Below, piece after piece: positions 44,578 to 56,730 of a stretch of 64,000 nt of DNA. The notes beneath the pieces are model-generated. The model ran no database searches and was not told where the DNA came from. It worked only from the letters and a program-made list of their open reading frames with translations. This DNA is from Metallyticus violacea. Taxonomy: Eukaryota > Arthropoda > Insecta > Mantodea > Metallyticidae. The stretch covers positions 6,528,001 through 6,592,000 of the forward strand of contig CM060837.1 in assembly GCA_030762175.1 (NCBI GenBank), read 5' to 3'. Position 1 is the first letter of the stretch. Every line of letters starts with the position of its first letter. Both the position numbers and the translations under genes were made by a program.

Positions 44578-44818
44578 GTCGGTCCTGGTGGTGTAGTGGT
44601 TAGCATACTTGCCTCCTACACCCAAGGCCTCTTCTTTCAGACTTGAGGTTCTTTATCGTGCCGTAAATGTACGACACGGCACGCTTTACTTCCCTTCCGA
44701 AGGAAGCCATACTTAGTATTTTTACGCCCGAAAAAATTCATCGGTCCTGGCCGGGTTCAAACCTGCGATCTTGGGTTTAGGAGGCAAGTATGGTAACCAC
44801 TACAACACCAGGACCAAC
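44578..44818. repeat. Foldback SINE-A (two heads facing out)
   Basis: 44578-44626 is a forward SINE-A head (GTCGGTCCTGGTGGTGTAGT to CCTACACCCAAG). It joins at 44627 to a reverse SINE-A missing its 3' third, whose head ends at 44818. The outer 49 bases at each side pair almost perfectly, giving a long hairpin. Confidence 0.88.
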
Positions 44819-46538
44819 TTACCCTAAAGGTAACACTCCACTCACCAGAAAAGCAAATATTTCTTAGTAATTTGGGTATTTCTCTTAGTCTCTCGAACAA
44901 TACCTCATAAAACTGTATTCTTGAATCAAAATCAGTAATTTTTTATTTATTTGTAGTTTAAAAGAATGAAACATCTTTACGTTCAAAAATTTATTATTTG
45001 TCTGAATGTTTCAACTAAATCACGAACATGATTAAGACTCAAACTTCAACCAGGGGCTCTTTAGTTGAATATTGTCTGTCTTGTACATTGACCCATAAAT
45101 GAAAATAATTTCAACCGTTTCAGATGAGCATTTGAATATCCGCTCGTTGGAGTATTTCAATATACACAAAACTGACTCAAATCTACACAGCTATTAAGCT
45201 GTTTCTTTATGAGTATGATAAACAAAAGAAAGTAAACTTTTACGTTTAATCTGCGTTTCTCTTTAGTTAAATGTAAACAAACGAAATCTATGTTAGTGTT
45301 TCAATGTATTAACATTAATATTTTTTTCTTAAATATTGTATAAAATAATGATAGTTTAGTAAAAAAAAAACAGTTTTAAAAAAAAGTTGTTGCATTTCAT
45401 GCATAAAACGAAAATCGGTTTAAAAAATAGGGGTTTGTATTTAAAAATTGTGAATGACCTCAAAATGACTTCTTTTTAATCAGTGTTTAACGCCCGTTTT
45501 TACTACTGAAGCACAAAGAACTGTTTCACCAATAATGTTTTTTTTTAACGTGTTGCTTTTAACGCAATCAACTGAAAAAGTTTAAATAAACATTCTGCAA
45601 TATTATAATGGAAGTATGTGATAAATATCATACCTTATATAAACATTAAATTATACGTGCAATAATAATCTATTTATAATAAATAGAAAATTTGGCAGGT
45701 TTAAAAAACTAAAATTAGTCATAACTCAAGTTGGGAACCAGAGGGTCTGAGATTACCGATAAATTCACGAACGTAGTGAATGAATTTATCTGAAAAGCTT
45801 TGACCCTCGAGTGATATTTATTAAAACTATTTCACGAATAAAACAAGAATTTAAATATAATTTCTCTAACTTGGCTTACAAAATTGTAATAATTGTGTAT
45901 TTGTACTTAACCTTTTCAAGCAATCTTGCGACAGAAGAATGCAGATTGTCAGTAATGCCAATAGAGAAGAGCAAAATACGGGTTTAGGACTATTTCATGA
46001 ATAGAATAAAAATAAAAGTAATATATATTTGAAATTCGCGTACAGAATATTAACACTTGTTATACTTATGAATATTTATTCTATTCAGAAACCGTGAGAC
46101 TGAAATGAACAAAAGTCGCCTATTACAATCGCTACAGTTCGATTTTCTGATATCAACTGAGGAAAAAAATAACATACAGTGTTTCTTTTTTTCTTCGTAT
46201 TCTGTGGTTTACAATTTCTAATGATAAGATCAATTTGTACATTTGACGCATTACCAAAACGCTTTGAAGAATCCTCCATTTTGCGTTATGACTGTCAGTT
46301 GTCCATAATTTGATTGCTATCAATAGCTCCCCACCTCTTCTAGCAAAGTGGTCAGTGATGCGTATACAGGAATTATATAGTGCAGGTATAGAATTGGCTA
46401 ATGACTACAAGACAAATGCACATCGATAATTTCACTCCGTAACGCGGCTGTAATTGGTCAACATACAAAATTTTTGTTTCGTTTGATTGGTCGATTTTAA
46501 GATGACGTCAAATGAGTGAAATAGGCAAAGATATAACT
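44819..46538. other. Unassigned AT-rich region
   Basis: Very AT-rich. Contains a 34-bp SINE-B tail fragment at 45480-45513 (complement of GGGCGTTAAACACT). No gene recognised. Confidence 0.45.
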
Positions 46539-46775
46539 ACGGCCATGGGTGGCCGAGGTCGTTAAGGCGCGGACCCGTGTGCGGAAGTCTGGAGTTCGAT
46601 TCCCCGATGAGGTTTTTTCCAGGTTTTTCTCAGTCCTCATAAAAGGTAAATGCCTGGTATGTGGCCTAAACTTAGGTCTGCAACGTTTCCTTCCTTAAAA
46701 ATTCCTTTTCCAATATATAATTTCATCTCATGTATCATTAAAGCCCGCCGCCTGTGGTGCCTCCGAAGCTACAGC
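46539..46775 (+). repeat. SINE-B
   Basis: Head ACGGCCATGGGTGGCCGAGG, B box GTTCGATTCCCC with a following deletion, and an intact middle. The tail loses GGGCGTTAAACAC and passes through poly-A into a (TA)n run. Confidence 0.87.
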
Positions 46776-46787
46776 ATTCAAAAAAAA

Positions 46788-46791
<4 letters not shown>

Positions 46792-46840
<49 letters not shown>
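46792..46840. repeat. (TA)n microsatellite
   Basis: About 24 TA units directly after the A-tail of the SINE-B. Confidence 0.95.
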
Positions 46841-46842
<2 letters not shown>

Positions 46843-47580
46843 CAACTTAAACAATGTGCTTTTGTATCACAGTATTTAATTTTGTAAATAACTGTTAATG
46901 CCTTGAATCAGTAATTATAAATATTGTGAGTATATGAAATATTTTAATTTAAAAAAATAGTGTCATTACATGACTGTCACCTTTACGGCCTTCTGGGAAT
47001 CTCTTTGGCTAAATATGGCCATAATTCTAATAGCGACACCTTTTGCATTTTAAACCATAGCGAACGCGCTGGAAGTAAATCAGCAATTATTATTGCATGC
47101 TAAATGCACTGAGAGTGCGTATCAAAAAGGAAAACGCTGTCCAGTCCGCGTAGGGAAGGAAGTGGCATTAGTGGGAGGAATACAGAAACAGGATTACGCT
47201 GTACCTTGCTGCCTCTCCACAGTCAAGGAAAGAGAGTCCGCTTCTATTGCATTATTCATACTTTACTTTTGCCACAGTGCTTGGTAAAGAAGAGCGACTC
47301 TTTTTAAGTACTCTGTGGCTTTTTAAAGCAAGACCGGGCCCAGGTATTACCTGGCTCTTTAATTTTAAAAATGAATTGAAACCAACCTAACATAGCCAGC
47401 TCTTATCAGTATTTCATATTTTAAACTTAATGGTATCAAACTTAACAAGAGTTATTCTTCCATATGATATCACGATTATTTGGTTATAACGCCAGCAAAA
47501 GGGTTACATAACTTGACCCCTCCTTGACTGCTGGCGTTCGTATTATGATGTCTGCTAAGTTCGATAATTTTGAACGGGAT
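46841..47580. other. Unassigned spacer
   Basis: No recognisable feature. Confidence 0.45.
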
Positions 47581-47790
47581 CTACCCAGCCTAGTGAGGAT
47601 AATTGGATAGCTTCCTGATGGGGGGGGGGGTGTTCTTCGTCATAGCCAACCTGCGAGGTGCCGGCATGCTCCCTGCAATACTGCCCTCCATCATTGAACT
47701 CATAAGACGGAGGTAGAGGAAGCAGATGTCACTGCGGCAGGCCAAGGTTCAATTCTAGTTTAGGGCCAATGAGAATAACAAGAAGGTTAC
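47581..47790 (+). repeat. Family D repeat body
   Basis: CCCAGCCTAGTGAGGATAAT, CCTGCAATACTGCCCTCCAT, AAGACGGAGGTAGAGGAAGC and GTCACTGCGGCAGGCCAAGG match 27985-28132 in order. It includes ten G at 47621-47630. Confidence 0.65.
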
Positions 47791-47957
47791 ATAAATTTCC
47801 ACCTTCCTGGAAAGGTCATTGTATACAATTGTTAGAATGTTCATTTTTGACGTCTTTACTGTTATATTTTTATTTTTAAAAATGTGCTGCATCTGTCGAA
47901 ATTACTGTGACCTGGGAGAAATGCAGAAATATTTGGGCCCCTGTAACTTTCTTTCTA

Positions 47958-48422
47958 TTAGGGAAAGGCCCAACCTTGTTTCTGTAACCTTGAGCCGCCG
48001 GTCTTCCATAATTTCTTCTTCCACAAGAGCGAGCGATGTTTACAGTAGTGAGCAAATCTAAGGGCCGACCTGCACGCTCTTCGCCTTCAATGCTTTCTCA
48101 ACCCATTCGAAAAATTTTGGTTCATTCTTTTACGGTAGAATATGAGGATATGCTTGCCCATATACACCGTCCAATCTCTGTTTAGTTTTATTTGGAGTAA
48201 GTCCTTATTTTGTGAAGAACTTAATAACAGCTCGATGCTCCATTTTGAACATGTCACAATCTTCTACACATAGCCTTTTTTATGCAACTATATCTGAACA
48301 ACTGAGCGGAAGTTTCAGCTGCAATTATTTACTTAAAAGATAAGGTATGGCACCAGATAAGGGTTTTGTGAAGGTGATAATTCTTATCGGTGAGTCCGCA
48401 AACTTGTGGATCTGCCCTCGTA
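47958..48422 (-). mobile_element. mariner-1 copy 7, 5' half
   Basis: Reverse copy holding the left inverted repeat (complement starts TACGAGGGCAGATCCACAAG at 48422), the leader, the transposase start (MEHRAVIKFFTK near 48243) and the paired helix-turn-helix domain down to about 47958. It contains several shifts. The catalytic domain is absent. Confidence 0.9.
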
Positions 48423-49966
48423 CATTCAGACTTAGTAAATTTTAAATGGAAAACAACGACAAATTATAAATCTTAATATCTGTAATTTTTTTTTTAAAAA
48501 AGGCCTGCATTAAAGTTTTAGTATAACTACAAGTAGTAGAAGGTAAACAATTCATTTTCCTGCATACAATAAGGAACATGAATGCGGATATTTTTAATAT
48601 TGTAAAGATGGGATTAACTTTACCTTCTTTTTTTAAAAAAAGAGTTAATGCTTTTAGAGCCACGAACAATGTAAAGAAATCTGTGGTTTGTTGTGCCAAG
48701 TAAAAGGGAATGCAGAAGGTTTCTTGAAAGGCACAGTTGTTCTGAAAATAGCAGAGCAGTTGGTTGGTAGCACAATAAATCAAAACGCTGTCACTTGGAA
48801 CAATGAGGGAAATGGACGGGGTGGAAAGCGACATCCCTGGGATTTTGGGATAACGGCAGAAAGGCTGGGTAGGGGGTCATTTCCTTGACGTGCTACAAAC
48901 GAATGTGGTTACGTGGACATGTTGAAAACACAGGCTTAGTGCGTCCTTAAGGAAATTAAACGAAAATGCAACAAACCGAAGCAGCAGGTTAAGTTCATGT
49001 TATATCCGGATATGACAAATGTTTCCTGTCATTCCTATCACAGACACTTTTGTGAGTATTTTTTCAGTTTAATTCTTAATTATACATCTATGTTTTGACA
49101 AGCTAATGAATTTCAAAATATATGCAAACACTGGGTGCTAATGAAATACACGAGAGACTATCAAAAATGTCTGAGTTTGGACATATGCACGCCAAGCGAT
49201 CTTTTATAGTCATGCCGAATGAAGTCACTCTGGAAACATCAGCAGCTGTACTCCTTGCATGGGCAGTTCTGCGATTTCACAGAGTACAACAGAGAGACTA
49301 TGCAATGAGGCAGGAGAAGTGAAGACGTTCTGGAGGAACACCCTTGAAAGACGACGGAAAGTCAGCCTGACTTTCCACTTGCACAGTCCTTGGCGATGTT
49401 GAAAGAGTGGGCAATTTGTGTATAAAGATTGTGGAAAACAATTCAGAACATCGTTCTGAGGTGTTCAAGGGAGGAAATTTGACGTATAAGACCCCAAATG
49501 TGAGGCAAGGGGAATTGAATGCTACATCAGTACATATGAAACGATTCCTTATCCGCTCTGCTCGGCAGACTTGATCCCTTGCGTCTTTTTCCGTTTCCAG
49601 AAGATGTAGCAGAAACTGAAGGATTGCCGTTTTGACTCCACGAAGAAGATCCTTTTCTTTCTCTCATGTTCTGCTGTCGTCATCTTATGTTTTAAACGTA
49701 CTCCGATTGGTATTATGTCTCTTGTTTTTAACCGAATTGAGAGACAGTGAGCTATATATGTAAAGGCCCGACTGGCAAGTTTTTCCTTCGATAGCACGCA
49801 AAAATTCCCGGGGTCTGGGATCAACTTTCCACCTCTTAGTTGGAAATGTCATGTAACTTCTCGGTTGTAAGTTACGACTCAGGTTTCGTTTTAAAAATTT
49901 GTTGGTTACTGTTGTTCCTTCACGGATTAAGTCATGCCAGTTCCGATCTCACATTTATTTCTATTA
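48423..49966. other. Unassigned region
   Basis: The 130-codon minus frame 48442-48834 and others have no domain I recognise. No repeat shared with the rest of the window. Confidence 0.4.
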
Positions 49967-50284
<318 letters not shown>

Positions 50285-50969
50285 ATTTAATCTTTCCAAT
50301 ATATCTATTTAATCTGATCTAATCTCTGTCTATCTTTCTATTTATTTAATTTTACTCCTCTTACATTTGAAAACCAGAGTAATTTCACAATAGACATTTA
50401 TTTTCACGTGATGTTGCAATAAAAACGTAGTTTGCAATATACTACAGTTCAGTTTTTTTGTTAGTTGACTGTAGAATTTGTCAACGTGCAGTAATGGCAT
50501 AACTTATTTCATTTCATTAATCAATGAGTCCTTGTATTCTTTTTTTAAAGTTACTCTACTTGCTGAGGAATCTGCTTACTTTCCGCAGATACTGCCTAAC
50601 GGTAATTTTTTAAAGTCCAGGCCTCGCTTGTATAAAAATAACTGGTAAGGTCATGACTGTGTCGGACCTTAATTGTGTATCTTTTTTCACTTTGTTTTTC
50701 AAAGTATTTCTAATTGTTCCATACACACACAGATTGGAACTTTTGTATTTGTATATTAATATTAATATCTTGGGGAAAGCCATTACTATTGTTTTAGTCT
50801 TTGAAATTATCATATTGTATTCTTTATTGATTTTATTTAGTTGGTATTTTGCTTTTGTAGTCTATCTTCCTTGTCAAAAAATAATATTATATCATCTGCA
50901 AATAGCAAAGTATTTACTGGTCTATTTCGTTCTAAGTGTATTTCTTTATATACAATCTTTTCCATTGCT
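50285..50969. other. Unassigned AT-rich spacer
   Basis: No gene or repeat recognised. Confidence 0.45.
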
Positions 50970-50981
50970 TAAGAATGTCGT

Positions 50982-51282
50982 TTTTTTTTTTTTTTATTGA
51001 TTTATTTACGGACGCTCTTTAACATCTCAGGTCATCAGCGTCCCATTCAATTCAGGGCGTGAAACGGCCGACAAATTTTGCTCAGAGGCCTCTCTTTCAG
51101 GCTTAAGGTTCTTTTTCGTACCGTAAATGTACGACACGGGACCCACGGCTTTACTTCCCTTCCGAAGGAAGCCATACTTAGGATTTTTACGCCCGAAAAA
51201 ATCCATCGATCCTGGCCGGGCTCGAACCCGCGTTTTGGGCGTAGGAGGCAAGTATGGTAACCATTACACCACCAGGACCGAC
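50982..51282 (-). repeat. SINE-A, full length with target duplication
   Basis: Best intact SINE-A. On the minus strand from 51282: GTCGGTCCTGGTGGTGTAAT, B box GGTTCGAGCCCGG, both hairpins, GTTAAAGAGCGTCCGTAAAT, then A/T-rich tail. An exact 12-bp duplication taagaatgtcgt lies at 50970-50981 and 51283-51294. Confidence 0.95.
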
Positions 51283-51294
51283 TAAGAATGTCGT

Positions 51295-53112
51295 GTGTAT
51301 ATATAATATTGGAGAGAGACAAGTCCGTGTTTTAGATTATAATTTGTGTTTATTTCTTCAATTGACTTCCCAATTATACCTATTATCATTTTAATTAATT
51401 GTTTGCTAAAGTAAACATTTTCCTCCAGCAAACTTTATAACTGCATTCGCTTTGATTAATGTTGATATTATGTTTAATGTTTTTGAATGTCTATGAATAT
51501 TGCTTTGAAATAAAATATATTAAAAATTTACTGCACCGTAATATCTTTGTAAATCTTTGTACCTAAGTACTTAAAACCGCCTAAGCCGCCATTTTGACCG
51601 CTGATGTTAAGTATATTTCAAACATAACTACTGTATACCAAATGAAACATTAATGTATGACTTATCAGCTTATTTAATCACGAACACATAGAAATACAGC
51701 GCAATAAAGTGCCTATGGAAAAAAAAAAAAAAAACATTAGTTACTTATTAATAAAAATATATTTGTTTGATCGAAATATTTTTCCATTATCTTTAGATAG
51801 GACTAACAGAATAAATCCAACAAGTAATACAATAATATAATTACAGTGTACGATTTATATTCTATACAAATTACTTTGTGTGTTTGTTTCAAAATTTCTT
51901 CATTTATTTTATCTACAAATTATTTTTAATCTTTGTTTCTTTATATAAACTTTTAATCACCTGATATAAATGAAACTGTAGTTTTATTTTATTCAAAATA
52001 ATCAATATTTTAGCTGTAATTACCTCATCAAACGCTTTAATAAAATATATAACCAAATATGTTTAATTATTAAATTCTCTTTATTTTTTGATTAAATAAT
52101 TTAGAGCTAAAGTAATACAAGTAAAAAGTAGTTTTTGAATATTGTTACATCAGAGAGCGTACGCCCTAAAACTTTCGTAATCTATGTAAGTTATTATTGT
52201 ATTGTTTATTTCAATTAAGACGTAAGATATATAAAAAAGTGTAGTTAATATTTATTGTATATATATAAATGCGGAACAAGATAATTTTACTGTTTTTTCT
52301 TCGAGAGAGGTAGATTTAAAACAAAGCACGCGCTGTTGTAAAGACGGAAATCTCTTATATTCCAGCTGCAAGGCCACTTATTGCAATGTTTAAACCATAT
52401 CACCCATAAATTCCACTCTCGCTGTAGCCATTTGTAATCTGGCACGCACCCCCCTTCAACTTTAGAACCTGTACAGTTGGTATTACTGGTTAAGACGCGC
52501 GAGAGGGGTGGAGAGAACTATATGTAAAAGCATGTGCTACTATATTTTGGAATTTAATGAAACGTCGGGTTCTGCAAGCGACAAGAAGTCTGAAGTGAAC
52601 ATTGAAAATTAGAAATAATAAAGGGAAAATGAGAGCGGTGGAGACAGGGAGGAAGGAATTAGAAAGTGGAGAGGAAAAAAAAGTACAAAAGATGTACTGC
52701 GAAAAAAAAGAAGAAGAAGAAGAAGAAAATCAGAAACACTTGCAAACTTCCTGAGTTAATTAGAGAGATGAATTTATAGCGTTAGGAGTTCTGGCAAATA
52801 GGGAGGCAAGGTTTAGGGAACAAATATTAACTTCTTATGCAATAATAACTCCTAATGGCAAAAACAGCCGAAGACGAAAATCTTGGAGCAAAAGCAATTT
52901 CTTGCTTCAAGAAAGACCTATCGACTGCCTTGTTTCTCTTTAACCCCCGCTGGTTTCATTTCTTCCCCCCCCCCCTTAGAGAACTCCCTGAAAGAGATTT
53001 AACCTCCTGGTGTTTTCAAAAGATATGCAAAGCTACTAACACTGCGTGTATGAAAACTCAAAATCACGCCCCTTAGGAACCTGTTTGCAAAAGCATGCCG
53101 CTATATAGACTT

Positions 53113-53171
<59 letters not shown>

Positions 53172-53351
53172 GAAAGCGTTATCTTCACATTCGCCACGAG
53201 CGGATTCTTGGCACAGACAATGGTAATTTTCATGGTGAATCGATAAAAGATATTAATTATATACAATTGTTGCTGTTTTAGGTGCACTTTTCTAACAAAC
53301 CATTAAGCTCAGTTTTTGAAAAATTTTAAATCAGTTTGCAAACATGTTACT
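51295..53351. other. Unassigned, extremely AT-rich region
   Basis: 51400-52270 is among the most AT-rich DNA in the window. 52270-53000 is more balanced, with a GAA run (52711-52728) and ten C (52965-52974). A (TTA)n array lies at 53115-53171. No gene recognised. Confidence 0.45.
53115..53171. repeat. (TTA)n microsatellite
   Basis: Nineteen uninterrupted ATT/TTA units. Confidence 0.96.
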
Positions 53352-53568
53352 TACGCAGGTAAGTCCATAAGTTTCCGGCCCAACCATTTTCTAGGTATGA
53401 AAAAGATAAAAACTATATTTCGCTTTTCAATATAGTTAGCCTTTGTTTCAATACACTTCTCACGTCTTTGAATTAACATTTCAATCCCCTCCCCAAAAAT
53501 AGTCAGAAATCTTATTTGCAAAATGGGCATAAACAGCATCCACCACTTCTTCGTCACACTTAAATTTC

Positions 53569-53889
53569 CTTCCTTGATTGATTGATTGATTTATTGATTT
53601 ATTTATGGACGCTCTTTAACATCTCAGGTCATCAGCGTACCATTCAACTCAAGGCGTGAAACGGCCGACAAATTTTGCTCAGAGGCCTCTCTTTCAGACT
53701 TGAGGTCCTTTTTCGTGCCGTAAATGTACGACATGGGACCCACGACTTTACTTCCCTTCCGAAGGAAGCCATACTTAGGATTTTTACGCCCGAAAAAAAT
53801 CCATCGGTCCTGGCCGGGTTTGAACCCGCGTTCTTGGGTGCAGAAGGCAAGTATGGTAACCACTACACCACCAGGACCGACTTCCTTGA
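53569..53889 (-). repeat. SINE-A inserted in mariner-1, with target duplication
   Basis: The element proper is 53578-53880. Head complement TCGGTCCTGGTGGTGTAGTG at 53880, B box GGTTCAAACCCGG, tail GTCCATAAATAAATCAATAA followed by repeated TCAA. An exact 9-bp duplication cttccttga lies at 53569-53577 and 53881-53889. The mariner reads continuously (AAATTTCCTTCCTTGAAAGT) once the SINE and one duplication copy are taken out. Confidence 0.95.
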
Positions 53890-54194
53890 AAGTCCTTCTT
53901 GAGTTTTGAGAAGAGGAAATAGTCACTGGGAGCTAGATCTGGGCTATAGGGTGGATGGTCGATCTCCTTGAAGCCACATTTCTTCACACCTTCCTTTACA
54001 ACAAAAGCTGTGTGCATAGGCTCGTTGTCGTGAAGAAGGCGCACACCACCACTCAGTTTTCTTCGCCTTTTCTCTTTTACTGAAACACGTAGTCTGTGCA
54101 GTAGTCCAGCATAGTACTCTCCACTTACTGTGCTGTTCCTCTCCTTGAAGTCAATGAAGAGTATTCCTTCACAGTGCCAAAAGATTGTGATCAT
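53784..54194 (-). pseudogene. mariner-1 transposase fragment reading into SINE-A
   Basis: 136 codons open on the minus strand. The first 104 or so are transposase, from ITIFWHCEGILFIDFKERN through LLHDNEPMHTAFVV and HPPYSPDLAPSDYFLFSKLK to KKDFQG. The last 30 (SRSWWCSGYHTCLLHPRTRV) come from the inserted SINE-A head read in reverse coding sense. It looks like a fusion but is only an insertion artefact. Two of three catalytic Asp residues are present. The start is an internal Met. Confidence 0.9.
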
Positions 54195-54788
54195 GTTCTT
54201 CTTGGTTCGCTGAGTGACCTTGATCTTCAGAGACGTGCTTCGCCAGGTTTACGCCGCTCCATTGATTCTCTTTTGGACAAGGGATCATAGTAGAGAGCCA
54301 TAGTTTCATTTCCTGTAACAATGATTTGCAGAACTTCTCTCTCGTTGCCATGGCAGAGCTCCAAAAATGCCTGATAACAGATAACTCGTTGATGCTTTTG
54401 GACTGAGGAAAGAAGTCTAAGCTCTAACCTTATTCATGTTTAAATGTTCATGAATAATTCGAAGGGCTGTTGTTTTAGAAATGCCCAACTTTGCTGCTAT
54501 TTCTGTAACTTTGAGCTACCGATCTTCCATAATTTCTCCTTCCACAAGAGCGATGTTTTCAGGAGTGAGCACCTCCAAGGGCCGACCTGCACGCTCTTCG
54601 TCTTCAATGCTTTCTCCACCCATTCGAAAAAGGTTTGGCCTATACTTTTACGGTAAAATATGAGGGGGATGCTTTCCCATACACACCGTCCAATCGCTGT
54701 TTAATTTCATTTGAAGTAAGTCCTTCTTTTGTGAAGAACTCAATAACAGCTCGAAACTTCATTCTGAACATACCACAATCTGCTCATA

Positions 54789-54944
54789 AATTTTGCTCAC
54801 AGGCCTATTTTTTCAGACTTTTTTATCTTGCCACGACATGGGACCCACGGCTTTACTTCCCTTCCGAAGGAAGCCATACTTGGATTTTTACGCCCGAAAA
54901 AAAAATCCATCGGTCCTAATTTTGAGTTTAGGAGGCAAGTATGG
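54789..54944 (-). repeat. SINE-A fragment next to mariner-1
   Basis: The reverse middle and head: complement of TGAGCAAAATTT, hairpins, then a deletion that removes the B box. The end reads TTTAGGAGGCAAGTATGGTT (head) and then unrelated sequence. Confidence 0.8.
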
Positions 54945-54956
54945 TTAGGTTAGCTT

Positions 54957-55150
54957 AGTGAGTTAGGCAGTGATACCCACAAATATAGATAACTTTTAGC
55001 AAGAATACCTAACATTTAAGTAAAAAGATTAATTACATTGTTTGAATAGTTCACATTCTGGTAACAGAGAAAGCATAACCGAAATTTACATTTTGATTAT
55101 TTCTCATATACTGCCACACAATTCTCCCCATTTGACTGTTTCTCTCGTAG
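54957..55150 (-). repeat. Repeat E, copy 1 (unclassified)
   Basis: The complement shares AGAGAAACAGTCAAATGGGG, AGAATT-TGTGGCAG, AAATTTCGGTTATG, TTTTCTCT, TTTTTACTTAAATG, TATTCTTGCT and AACTCACTAA with 57885-58095, in the same order. The minus frame 55097-55480 (127 codons) ends inside it and has no domain I recognise. Confidence 0.7.
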
Positions 55151-56375
55151 GTCTGTAAAAGGGCCATTCTGATATACGTCAGCGCCGGCTGGAATTTTTC
55201 TTTGAGCTCGTCTTTTTATATGGGCCATATAAGCAAAGAGCCGGCGAACCATAATCGAAAAACGACAGCGTTTCTCAAAGTTAAACAATAACAGTATATT
55301 CCCAGACCATCTATGGAGCCCGCGAAGGGGTGTATTGAGAGATGAATGCGGCAGAAATATATACTCCACGAACAAAACAAGCATAAAAAACGTCTCTGTA
55401 AATGAGACTGGAAAAAACAGGGAGAGAAGTTTGTTTTTGGGCGGCTTTGGAAATACCGGTCTAAAGATGTATTTTTGCAACTTTGTTATGAACAGCTAAA
55501 CTATTCCTTTTAAATGCAATGAGAATTGATGATATATAAATTTGTAATATCTTACAGAAATTTATAACCTTTTACAATAATTGCTTTGATCTGTAATTAT
55601 ATTTTGCATTTAAAGATAATAATAGTTAACTAAATACTAGTTATTTAAATATTCAATTAAGATTTTAACAATTAAATGAATGGAGATTTTAAAAACGGGA
55701 TATATACCGGATGTAACAAAAAGGTGGGTGAAAATTTGGGGAAACATACCTTGCATATAGAGAATCAAATAAGTTAATGAACATTGGTTCCAAAATGTCA
55801 CATTTCCTTGATAGAGCCGTTTGTCTGCAACAAGGTGTCATATGCAAGCTAGAAAAGCACAGCAGAACAGTTGCTTAATAAGTATAATAGGTGAACATTG
55901 ACTTTTAACTCTGGTTAAATGGGGCGCGGGTGTTGTAACTACTCTTAGTTCCTTGGTTCACCGTTGTTATGTCGTTATGTACTACATAGTCCATTTGTTA
56001 TGCTACCAACTCCATTGCTTGACGTCGCACCGAGCACGTAGTGTCAGTTCTGTGTGTTTACGCACCTCGTTCCAGATACAGTAAAACGAGGTATTCAAAT
56101 GCGGAGTTGTCAGATGCTCATGAATTAACCGAAAGTGTATAGAGTCTTCGTGCTTGTATTCTGCAAGGCTGCCAACAATACGAGATACTCCAGCGGTACA
56201 CCAGCGCACCAGGGAGTCCATGTGACGGCGAGTTGATAAATGTGTCAGTGCTAACGGAGGACTTTTTGAACATTTAATGTGACTCTCTGTTTCCCACAGT
56301 TCTGTTTTTGAATATTCTGCTATGTGGTATAGTTGTAGGAAAAGGGCTCTAACTAGGAAATAATTATTTGAAATA
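55151..56375. other. Unassigned region
   Basis: Part of the 127-codon frame 55097-55480 (minus) lies here. AT-rich 55480-55720. No gene recognised. Confidence 0.4.
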
Positions 56376-56397
56376 AAATATCATTTCATCTCATGTA
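56376..56397 (+). repeat. Short SINE-B fragment
   Basis: TATCATTTCATCTCATGTAT matches the late body of SINE-B and borders a SINE-A. Probably the remains of a SINE-B hit by the SINE-A. Confidence 0.5.
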
Positions 56398-56665
56398 TAT
56401 CGATGCTGGTGGTGTAGTGATAACCATAGTGGCATCCTAAGCCCAAAAGCGGGTTCGATCCCGGCCAGGACCGATGGATTTTTTCGGGCTAAAAATCCCA
56501 AATATGGCTACCTTCGGAAGGGGAGTAAAGACGTGTCCGTCTCGTGTCCTACATTTACGGCATGTAAAAGAACTCCAAGCCTGAAAAAGGAGGCCTATGA
56601 GCAAAATTTGTAGGCCAGAATTGAATGTGACGCTGATGACCTGAGATGTTAAACAGCGTCCGTAA

Positions 56666-56666
<1 letters not shown>
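56398..56666 (+). repeat. SINE-A with expanded tail
   Basis: Head CGATGCTGGTGGTGTAGTGA, B box GGTTCGATCCC, both hairpins (slightly changed), and GATGTTAAACAGCGTCCGTA. The tail passes into an (ATA)n array. Confidence 0.9.

Positions 56667-56729
<63 letters not shown>
56667..56729. repeat. (AAT)n microsatellite grown from a SINE-A tail
   Basis: About 21 uninterrupted units starting where the SINE-A AAATAA tail should be. Confidence 0.95.

Positions 56730-56730
<1 letters not shown>

Larger units (their letters stand above)
53352..54782 (-). mobile_element. mariner-1 copy 8, interrupted by a SINE-A
   Basis: The reverse copy has its right inverted repeat at 53352-53400. It contains the C-terminal codons, the inserted SINE-A, the catalytic domain (53890-54340), the helix-turn-helix region (54430-54700), and ends at 54782 near the transposase start. 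The leader and left inverted repeat are missing and SINE-A sequence follows. LSLLLLHDNEP-like sequence reads LLHDNEPMHT (second Asp) and SPDLAPSDYFLF has the third Asp. The GDET motif near 54310 is changed and frame-shifted. Confidence 0.94.

Noticed and set aside
53784..54194. Apparent fusion of transposase with a novel C-terminal domain
   Set aside because: The extra residues come from an inserted SINE-A flanked by a target duplication, so this is not a gene fusion.
55097..55480. 127-codon minus-strand frame as a gene
   Set aside because: It ends inside a dispersed repeat (repeat E) and shows no domain; the second repeat copy does not keep the frame.
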